From contig CM072338.1 in NCBI GenBank assembly GCA_036874045.1, forward strand, positions 13,662,501 through 13,726,500: a DNA stretch of 64,000 bases, written 5' to 3'. A program made the position numbers and the translations under genes. The stretch's first letter is position 1. Every line of letters starts with the position of its first letter. The DNA is from Cymodocea nodosa. Taxonomy: Eukaryota; Streptophyta; Magnoliopsida; Alismatales; Cymodoceaceae. Under the pieces are notes generated by a model. That model searched no databases, had not been told where the DNA came from, and was given only the letters and a program-made list of their open reading frames with translations. This document shows positions 55,650-64,000 of this stretch, piece after piece.

Positions 55650-58600
55650 CTAAGTTCGTTTGAAGTGTTCCTTGATGAATCTCTCGGCTTCTGATGGGTA
55701 TTTTTGGCGAATGTATGCCCTGAGACACTTCTGATATGAAAAATCGATCCATCCACCATCTTTTCTTACAACAAATAGACACCTTGAATGTCTGAACTCA
55801 GGATGCCGATCCACCTTCAAAATGCATGCCATTATTTGGTTTCAACATCAAAATAACTAAACCAACAACATAAAAGCCTTTAACATAATTGATTGAGAAC
55901 AGACAAATACTGATAAACAGAATTGTACAAACAAAAGATATAACAGCTTAAGTAAAAGAAATTTATTGTCGTCAAGATGGACCAGCCACAATACTTGGAT
56001 GCCCGATGGTTACATTTTGCACTTCGATGATATTTGAAGAAAATTAAGATCACAAAATGGTTACAGATATTAGTAAAAACCCTTTTCTCCAAGAGAAGAT
56101 TTTATGTGTGTGGGGAGGGGAGGTGTTGTCCCCTCATTTTTAAAAAAGAGAAGGTACTTGGATTTGGACAGGGATGAAACTAAGATTCCACATTGTAGAG
56201 GCTAATGAAGTGAAAGAATATCAATATAGAGGTAAAGAAGAGTGGCATCAATGACAGGAAAACCAATTTAAGTAATGATAGAGGAGATATGAAACTGTGG
56301 TGTAGGAAAGAATAAAGGTGAATTCCAATTTTGATGATAGAAGAACCATCATAGATTAGGTAAACAGGGAGACATAGAACCATGAAAGAATGGAAGAGAC
56401 CACCATTGACAATAGATCCGAGGAAGAAAATAAAGGAGCAAAGATCAAAAGGGCAAAAATGAAAAGAAAATTTATTTAACAAGGTAGGCCTTGTTTTTAT
56501 TTTCGTTTAATCTTTAAGATATTGTTTTGTTCAGCTTAGGCCTACGAGAGAGAAACAATATTGTTCTACTTGTCTAAATTTTATATAGAATATTTTGCAC
56601 ATATAAGTATATATAATTAAAGTTAATTTTCCCTGAACCGAGCAGGTGGGGGCTTCAACCCTAGGTTTGAAGTAATGGACCACATCCATGTGTTTAACTG
56701 AACTGTTAAACATTTTTTGATTGGACACTCTGAACTAAATTAACATAGGATTTGTAAGAAACTAAACATAAAAAGGACTAACTTACATTAACAGAGAGAA
56801 TTTTTTTCAAAAGAGTATTGGAGACCTTTCAATAATCAATAACGATCATCTCAAGGATGAAAACATAACTCAGCAAAAAAATCCAAAAGAGAGAATTACT
56901 GTGTTATATCACCTCTTATCCCAATAAATGTCATAAACCCTCACAAAGATGTTATGCCATTGACAATAACATAAGGCCTCTTATATAGAGGCTACAAAGA
57001 GAACACAAATAAGACTGGCAATGTGGGATTAAACCCACCACATGTAATACTCCTCAAGTTGAAGCATCCTACTTGAAATAGACTCATACATAATTAAAAC
57101 TAGAACAAAATAAAGAAAGAGATACAAGGAGATGCATAGTGGACAAATAAAACTATAAGTAAGAGAAATGATCAAACTCTAGTTAACTACACAAGAAAAC
57201 TTGCATGCATATGTACATTATCAATCATTCAAGAAAGATATGGATTGTTAATTTTGAAGTATCCATAAAACCTCAAATAGTGTGGATTGTTAATTAAGGT
57301 ATTCCACAAAACCCCAAAATTTTCTAATTTGGAGATTGATAAGGAAGTACTAAAGTTTTTTTTATCCTTTTTTGTCTCTCTTTTTTTTCTTTCATTTTTT
57401 CTTTTTTCTGATTTTCTTTTTACTTCCAGCATTTTTTTCCTTTTTTTGCTGTCCACTTTTCTCTCCCCCCCCCCAATTTTTTCCTACTCTTTTCCTTTTT
57501 TTTCTTTTCTTTTCTTTTACTTTTCCTTCTTCTTCTCCCCTCTCCTCTGTTGTTTCATCTATCTATAACCTTAATGAGTTTAGATGGCAATAGCCAGTGT
57601 TGGAGACATTGGAGGAGCTTTGACAATGTTGATAAAGAGAGAAACATCAGGCAACAGGAAAGCAAACTATGCATAGAGAACAATGTGCATAGAGGCAACT
57701 TGTGCACTAAAGATGATGGTAGAAACAATGTCGGAGAGGGATTTTCTGGAGGTTAGCCATAGTAGCAACAATAGCTCAACAGCAATTGAAGTTCTTTAGA
57801 GTTAACACACAAACGCATGAAGAAAAATTGTGTGCAAATGATTCTGAGAGGGAAGAATGCGTGCAAACAACATGCATAGGCTATACAGAGAAGAGACTAC
57901 ACATACAAAAAGTCTACACATGGAGGAAACATGCAAGGATGGAGCGGTGGTGGTCAATGGTCAACAATCGCTGGAGAGGTTTGCCTACATTTAGGGAGTC
58001 AAAATAGAAGAAGTAGAGGACTGGAACTTAGGGAGGTTCAACCAAAAGGATGATGAGAACAGAAGAGGATGAAATAGTAGGCTATCAAGATGTTGGGGAG
58101 GTAAGAGGGTAATGACTAGGGTTTTCCCTCCTCCCTACCTAAAATTTCTACCTTATTGGATTCTTAAAACCTAAACTTTGATACCATGTGAAAACACAAG
58201 AAGTAGTAGAAGAGATGTCATACCATTAACAATAACATAAGGGAATTTATATAGAGACTACAAAAAAGACACAAATGAGACTAACAATGTAAGATTAAGC
58301 CCACTACACATAACACTACTAAAAATACTAATGCTCAACATTACAAATTGTTAGAGTACATTAATATATTAAACTTTGTGTGTAGTAGATTTAATTCCAC
58401 ATTATATATTTTGTAAAAGTCATTTAATTGTAACTTCCATATAGAGGTCTCCTATTAGTCAATTAAATTATTCAAACTTCTACCTATTCTTTGTTTTCAT
58501 GAGGTATCAAAGTCCAAGTTCTAAGAGTCAAAGAGCGAGAGAAATCTAAATGGGAGAGAGGAAAATCCTAGCTATTGTTAGTCACCCTCCTATCTTGCTC

Positions 58601-58670
58601 CAAAATTGTACTGGTCAACATGTGAGTTTAGAAGGTGAGGTAAAAAGAGGAGAGGAGGAGAATAACATGT

Positions 58671-58704
<34 letters not shown>

Positions 58705-60449
58705 GGAGAGGAGGTGATGCATGACTCTTGGTAAAAAAAATAAAACAAAGAGGGGAGAGAGACAGAGCAAAGAGGAAAATAAAAAGGAGCTTTCTTGAAA
58801 AAATATCTATTAAAAAATGGTGAAAATTAAAAAAATCCTCAAGGTAAATCATACCTATTACCTTTTTTTGCTATCTTTGATTGTATTACCTAATGATTAC
58901 TTTGTTGTTGTTTAGGATATAATAATTTTTTCTAGAATTATCTCATAGTTTTACTACCTATTGTTGCTACTCATGTTATAGTAACTACTACTACTTTTAC
59001 TGTTATTATTACCATAACAATTGATTTTTATATTTCTCTATGTATCTATTGTTTTTAGTTATGTTTAAATATTGTCTTTCGTTCCAAAAGCATGCCAAGA
59101 TGTTCTTGACAATTATCATCACCATAGTTCTCTAGCTCTATGACAACCTCATCTTTCTTTAAATATTGTCTTCATTTTTTAACAAACTTTGTGTGATATC
59201 AAAAGATATGAGGGGCTGGGGATTAGACAACTCAGAACTTTTACTAAAGCCTTGCTTTGCAAGTGGCGGTGGAAACAACAGGCACGCAATGGGCATTATG
59301 AAGCAAAGTATTCAAGTGGGAGATCTTTGAATTCTTTCATTGGAGATGGTAGGTCTACTTGCTCCTGTAATGACAGATGGGTGGATGGAAAGCATTAGCT
59401 ATTTCTTTCCCACAAATTTATAGATCTGTTCAAGGAACAAGGTGAAAGGTTCCAGATTTAGGGATATGGGAGTCCTCGTGGAGCTCAAATTTGGGTTGAG
59501 AAGGAATTGAAAGGATCAAGAAATGGAAGAGCTCATTGCATTTCTTCAGACACTGCAAAGTACACAAAAACCAGTGGGTGAAGCTCATTAACTCACATGG
59601 AGAGGAGGGAACTCTGGCTTTTTCATGGTCTCCAGTTGCTTTAATAGCCTGTCATATATCAAGGGTGATAGTTAGAAAGACTACAGCCTCGTGTGGAGGT
59701 GCAAGTCCCTGCTGAAAGTCAGGTTTTTCATGTGGTTATTGGCACATAATCATCTGGTCGCAAAGAAAAGAAGCAAGTGGGCTCATATTTCAGATTTTGA
59801 CTGTGTCCTTTGTGACCAGGAAGAGGATAGAGAACAGTTATTTTTTGAATGTGATGTGGTGCAACAGCCTGGGGTCTGCTGCTGCCTAGAGTGGTCATAG
59901 GAGGGCTGCATTTTGATTCCTTTGAAGCTTTTCAGGAGTCTGTCCAGGCAGAGTAATTAAAGGGAAGTCCAATGTGTCAGTTTGTATGGCGACTTCTCTT
60001 ACCCATCCATGCAATACATTGGTGTACTTAGTTACAGTCTTATAGAGAAAAAACACATCTTCAATTGTGGTAATTGCAGCAACGAATGGGAGGGGACTTA
60101 GTTACAGTTTTTTATTTGAGGTTGATCTCATCAATCAACCTTCTTTTTGTTCTTCGAAGAAGCTTATTTTTCAGCAAGATTCAGCCAATTTACTATTCAA
60201 AAAAACGAAATTTTGTGCAGGAAAGTAAAAATAAGCAGCTGGCTTTAAATTAAGAAGTAACATATAAAATAATGGAAGCAAAATATTTCTAAAAAAAAAG
60301 TATGACACCAACAAGAATCCAGTGTAAGGTTTACCATAATAGAATAAAGGCCACAACCAATTTTGTCTTCGGAATGTGGATGATAAGCAAGAATCTTTTC
60401 TACAACAATTTTCTTATCTTCATCACTCAATTGTTCACCATCCTTGTAT
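55650..60449 (-). CDS. DCL: DCL-type DUF3223 protein, last two exons
   Basis: Two minus-strand exons: 60449-60335 and 55814-55650. Joined, they encode YKDGEQLSDEDKKIVVEKIL, AYHPHSEDKIGCGLYSIM, then VDRHPEFRHSRCLFVVRKDG, FSYQKCLRAYIRQ and a C-terminus KEHFKRT. This is the DUF3223/DCL domain of tomato DCL (defective chloroplasts and leaves) and relatives, which act in chloroplast development and plastid rRNA processing. Phases agree (the first exon enters with one base of a split codon, and the join is phase 0). The same domain ends the large subunits of Pol IV and Pol V, but the stop right after HFKRT fits DCL proteins better. The upstream exons are not found below 61 kb, so the gene is partial here. 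The intron is 4.5 kb. Confidence 0.8.
55815..56928. other. DCL intron, proximal part, nothing recognised
   Basis: Mostly AT-rich sequence with a few short ORFs that show no recognisable domain. Confidence 0.35.
56929..58315 (-). mobile_element. Short-LTR copia-like element in the DCL intron
   Basis: LTR copies of about 121-127 bp at roughly 56929-57049 and 58189-58315 share GCCATTGACAATAACATAAGG-type sequence, TTATATAGAGGCTAC and the (C)CCACCACATGTAA end. Beside the 5' copy the minus strand reads TGGTATCAAAGTTTAG, an initiator-Met tRNA primer site. Beside the 3' copy is ACTTGAGGAG, a polypurine tract. The inside (57050-58188) has no pol frame and includes a C/T-rich tract (57355-57545). Confidence 0.6.
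58349..58499 (+). repeat. Copia-like LTR with primer site
   Basis: 151 bp from TGTTAGAGTAC to TTGTTTTCA, followed by TGAGGTATCAAAGTCC, a decayed initiator-Met primer site. Orientation is plus. No second LTR was identified, so it is an isolated 5' end. Confidence 0.45.
58674..58701. repeat. (GA)n microsatellite
   Basis: A run of GA dinucleotides about 28 bp long in the DCL intron. The surrounding sequence is purine-rich. Confidence 0.7.
59190..59960 (+). mobile_element. LINE fragment with zf-RVT domain
   Basis: Plus-strand reading gives YEGLGIRQLRTFTKALLCKW (the reverse transcriptase end), then VWRCKSLLKVRFFMWLLAHN, CVLCDQEEDREQLFFEC (zinc-binding zf-RVT, about 59690-59860). Stops interrupt it between 59399 and 59690. 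The 5' part of the LINE is missing. It is located in the DCL intron. Confidence 0.75.
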
Positions 60450-60544
60450 CTGCGGGAGCATAGACACAATATGAGAATGTTTTACAAGAAAATAAATTAG
60501 GCATGAATATTTTTATGGACATATACAGACTTTTTATTAACTTA

Positions 60545-60640
60545 TTTAATTGAAAACCAAAAAAAGGATTCATGTGGCCAACTCCACATAGTAGGATTAT
60601 GGTACAGGCTGCTGTCTATTATTGTATTTAACTGATAAAC
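60545..60640 (+). mobile_element. RTE-type LINE 3' end, copy 4
   Basis: GGATTCATGTGGCCAACTCC, then ACATAGTAGGATTATGG. This is the same RTE tail as at 26.0 and 35.4 kb, cut to about 100 bp. It lies upstream of the first visible DCL exon. Confidence 0.5.
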
Positions 60641-61068
60641 AGAAAAGAAAAAAAACAAACAGAAACTTCCTCCCAATGACAAATCGTGGCATGCAACCAA
60701 AAGAGGGATGGGGAAGACAGAAATAAATCGGGTTTCCCATCAAAACAATGTCTGACTCTGAAGCACAGAAAAAGTCAAATCATAAGTTAGAAAATTAATA
60801 ACATATGAAGCAATAAGCAATGCAGGCTCTTTTATGGCAATGAGAATTTTTACCATAGACAACAGACATAAAGGTTGCCTATTGTATCTCTATCATATGA
60901 TACATATATGCAATACTCCAACACCATACTTTCTCATATTAATCATGATCTATACTAATATTTTATTAATTATTATTTACGATTAAATATCTAATTAGTA
61001 TTTTGTGATCAACCATGAGGCAGCTTGCTATTAACATTTGATGCATTTGTGGGAACCTTCGTGCTCTT
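60640..61068. other. Unassigned sequence upstream of DCL exons
   Basis: AT-rich. No convincing exon of the DCL gene or other feature was found here. Confidence 0.3.
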
Positions 61069-61069
61069 A

Positions 61070-61351
61070 GACCATTCTCCACTGATGGTAACACATCTTC
61101 TGTGGATCTACCATGTCGGATGTGGAAAATGGAGAAGAAGAAGGTGAAATTAGGGCTGCATTCAAGAGACAGCAGTCTCTCTCATACACTCATTCAATAG
61201 TACAATCCAAGATGTTTGCCCTAATCACCCTTACAACAATATATACTTATGCATCTGGATCACCTGACTACCCAAACAACCCCTCAGCCCTTACATACCC
61301 AATAGTCTATGGTATTACAATAAACTTCAAAATAGAGAGACATTACAAACA
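61070..61351 (-). repeat. 3' LTR of the chromovirus-like element
   Basis: It begins TGTTTGTAATG on the minus strand right after GGTGGAGGGG (a polypurine tract), so the upstream end is firm at 61351. It matches 63632-64000. The other end is uncertain: similarity stops near 61070 without a clear CA. Confidence 0.65.
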
Positions 61352-63631
61352 CCCCTCCACCTTGAAGACCTTGTCCTCAAGGTCAGGAAATTAAGCGAGA
61401 AGCTTAGAAAATTCATCCCAGGTTGCAGAATCTTCATTGTCATTCTTCCACTGGACTAAAACTTCAGTCACTGCAACATTGTTCCTGTTTTGAACATGCT
61501 GCACCAGCAATTTGTAAGGTTCTTTTCCTATGGCAAGATAGTTGACCGACACCTATGAAGAGACAACAGAGTGTATAGGGCCTATTTTCTTGCACAACCG
61601 TGAGATGTGAAATACTAGATGAATTTTTGACCTTGGAGGCAGCTTCAGTTGGTAAGCCACCATCCCCACATGGGAGACTACCTGGAAGCGACCATGGAAC
61701 CTGGCTGGTAATTTCTGATTTTTGTGGACTGCCACTGATTGCTGCTTGTAAGGTTATAGTTTTAAGTAAACCCAGTCCCCCACCATCAGCTCTTCATCTC
61801 TTCTGTGCTGGTCCACCTATAACTTCATTCTTTGTTGGGCTTTATGCAAGTTACTCAGCAACTTTTTGAGAATTTCATCTCTGCTCTTCCATTCATCTAC
61901 CACAATGGCCCTTACAGCTTCTGGAACATACCATAACATGGTGGGTGGCTGCACTCCATACAAAGCTTCAAATGGGGTTAGTTCAGTGCCACTATGAAAA
62001 GTAGTGTTATACCAATATTCAACCTAGACCAGCCAATAGGACCAGTTTTACAGTTGTTGGAAAATGAAACAGTGCAAATAGGTTTCCAACATACAATTCA
62101 AGATCTTCAATTGTCCATCTGTTTGACGATGATACGTTGAAGGTATGCACAGCTGAGACCTTTGCAAATACATTAGCTCCCTACAAAAGTTACTAGTTAA
62201 AATAGGATCTCTATCACATACAATGATCTTGGACACCCCATCCAACTTGACTAGTGATTCCACAAATAAATGACCAACATCTTGACTGTATAAGGATGTT
62301 TGAGTGCTGAAAATTGTGTATATTTTGTGAAACAGTCAACTACTACCAAGATATTAGTTTTTCCCTTAGAGGGTGGGCGATCCTCTATAAAATCCATGCT
62401 AAATCAGTCCAACACTGTTCAGGGATAGGCAATGGTTGAAGCAAACCTGCTAGTTTCATGTTGTCATATTAATTTCCTTGGCATACATCACACTCTCTTA
62501 CAAACTGCTTCAAACCTTCCTACCATGCCTTCCAATATACAATTGATTTCATCCTTTCTGCAGTCTTCTTATAGCCTAAGTGTCCAACCATGGGTGAGCT
62601 ATGAAATTCCTCCAAGAGTTTTTGTTGCAGGCTCAGTTCTTTTGCTATAACCAATCTCCTTTTATAAAACAGCACCCCGTCAATCACTGAATATTTTTTT
62701 GCACTTAGCTTGTCATCATTCCATAGTGCCATTGATTCTGCATAGGAAGTAGACTGCTGATAGGTGGCATTAACCTGTTGAAACTACACAGGAGATAAAA
62801 TGGTGAGAGCACATTTATTAAAATTCAATTATTGCTCCTTTCTAGACAGAGCATCTACTGCTGTATTATTTATTCCTGGTTTATACTCAATGCAGTAATT
62901 GTACCCCAGTAATTTTACCAACCAACATTCTTGCACTGTGGTCCAGATTTGCTGATCCTCTAAATATTCTAAGCTGACTTGGTCTATTCTGATTACAATT
63001 GCCATGCAATGAGTAGTTGTCTCCATTTACTCACCACTGTTAAGATGACCAACATTTCCATTTTGTAAATAGGCAGTAACAATTTTCTCCGCTTGTATGT
63101 CTTGTTCATATAAGCCATCAAGTGCCCTTCTTACATTAGAACAACTCCCATCCCTGTCCCAAATGCATTGCACTCAATAACAAAAGTTTTTGTGAAATCA
63201 GGTAATGCCAATAGAGGGGCTTGGGTCAGCACCTCCTTAAGTAACTAGAATCTAGCTTGCATCTGCCCATTCCAATGAAATCCTTCCTTTTTTAGAGCTA
63301 CATTTAGGGGTTGGGCTATCTTCCCATAGTTTTTAATAAACCTCCTATAATAACTAGATAACTTGAGAAACCCCCTCAAGGCTTTGGCTGATGTAGGTGT
63401 TGGCCAATCTAAAATTGCTTGTATCTTCACTTTTTCCGTAGCTACTCCATTCTGGCCAATCAGATGGCCTAAGTAACAAACCATATTCAGTGCAAACCAA
63501 CATTTACTCCATTTAGCATAAAATTGGTTGTTTATCAAAATTTCCAGCACTTTCTCCAAGTCGGCTAAATGTTCTTCATAAGTAATGCTGTAAATTAGTA
63601 TATCATCAAAGAAAACTAACACAAATCTTTC

Positions 63632-64000
63632 AGACCATTCTCTGCTGATAGTAACACACCTTCTGTGGATTTATGATGTCAGATGTGGAAAATGGAGAAG
63701 AAGAAGGTGAAATTAGGGCTGTTTTCAAGAGACAGCTATCTCTCCCATACACTCATTCAATGGTACAAACCAAAATGTTTGCCCTAATCACCCTTACACC
63801 AATATATACTTACACATCTGGAACACCTGACTACCCAAATAACCCCTCGAGAGGTAGCCATCTCTCCCATACACTCATTCAATAGTACAATCCAAGATGT
63901 TTTCCCTAATCACCCTTACACCAATATATACTTAAACATCTAGGTCATCCAACTACCCAAATAACCCCTCAGCCCTTACATACCTAGTAGTTTATAGTAT
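63632..64000 (-). repeat. 5' LTR of the chromovirus-like element, runs off the window
   Basis: Matches 61070-61330, but an internal block of about 150 bp is present twice (from about 63721 and again from about 63852: TCTCTCCCATACACTCATTC in both). It joins reverse transcriptase sequence at 63631 with no primer site between. Confidence 0.65.

Larger units (their letters stand above)
61070..64000 (-). mobile_element. Ty3/gypsy chromovirus-like element, partial
   Basis: Minus-strand order: LTR (from beyond the window edge down to 63632), reverse transcriptase from the catalytic box on (VFFDDILIYS near 63610; YYRRFIKNYGKIAQPL), decayed RNase H (about 63240-62830, ending NNTAVDALSRKEQ), integrase zinc finger (about 62730-62520, EEFHSSPMVGHLGYKKTAER), integrase core (62263-62048), C-terminus (ARFHGRFQVVSHVG, HPVFHISRL-like), chromodomain-like tail (VLVQWKND-type, about 61470-61420), polypurine tract (61361-61352) and 3' LTR (61351 to about 61070). 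The 5' half (primer site, gag, protease, start of reverse transcriptase) is missing: the LTR joins reverse transcriptase directly at 63631. Confidence 0.85.

Noticed and set aside
57287..57593. Phe/Ser-rich ORFs at 57.3-57.6 kb
   Set aside because: Produced by a C/T-rich low-complexity tract inside a copia-like element.
61113..61394. 93-codon ORF beginning MSDVENGEEEGEIRA, repeated at 63673
   Set aside because: Both copies lie in the LTRs of the gypsy element on the non-coding strand. The repetition reflects LTR identity, not a duplicated gene.

Overview
The window is nuclear DNA of a flowering plant. Genes are split by many GT-AG introns, some 4 to 8 kb long. The proteins are plant types: a plastid-type serine-pathway dehydrogenase, a plant EME1 and a DCL/DUF3223 protein. 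Most of the remaining sequence is decayed LTR retrotransposons, LINEs and small repeats. First exons are strongly GC-rich in AT-rich surroundings (12.9-13.3 kb and 52.0-52.5 kb), which fits a monocot such as a palm or orchid, but I cannot name the species.

Three host genes can be read. (1) EME1, partner subunit of the MUS81 structure-specific endonuclease: plus strand, 12995-38081, 11 exons, about 583 codons spread over 25 kb. (2) D-3-phosphoglycerate dehydrogenase, first enzyme of the phosphorylated serine pathway: minus strand, 52539-45430, 5 exons, about 619 codons. It converges on EME1. (3) The last two exons of a DCL-type (DUF3223) gene: minus strand, 60449-55650, with its 5' exons not found. 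A fourth locus, a Myb/SANT-like gene at the left edge (minus, 9890 to 1), is a pseudogene.

Left part, 1-12.7 kb. The Myb/SANT-like pseudogene is cut by a 9.05-kb Ty3/gypsy element of Athila/Tat type (651-9702). The element is flanked by a perfect 5-bp target duplication (CCCAC). It carries decayed gag, protease, reverse transcriptase and RNase H on the minus strand, has lost its integrase core, and has an unusual Glu-rich 3' ORF. A solo LTR with its own 5-bp duplication (TCTTA) is nested inside it.

EME1 region, 12.7-38.1 kb. Introns 2, 5, 8 and 9 hold copia and gypsy fragments, LINE pieces, tandem duplications, a degenerate minisatellite and two tandem ORFs that look like small secreted peptides.

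Intergenic region, 38.1-45.4 kb. It contains a foldback element and a plus-strand retroelement unit (about 41.3-43.5 kb). That unit repeats the Glu-rich ORF of the left element, framed by hairpin-rich LTR sequence.

PGDH to the right end, 45.4-64 kb. A short-LTR copia derivative with a perfect ATGCC duplication sits in the last PGDH intron. The long DCL intron holds more copia LTRs and a LINE piece. A chromovirus-like gypsy element fills 61-64 kb and runs off the window.

The host genes are unrelated in function. The most unusual material is the retroelement family at 0.65-9.7 kb and 41.3-43.5 kb: clustered hairpins in the LTR, and an uncharacterised acidic ORF with two conserved motifs that resemble SUMO-interacting motifs.
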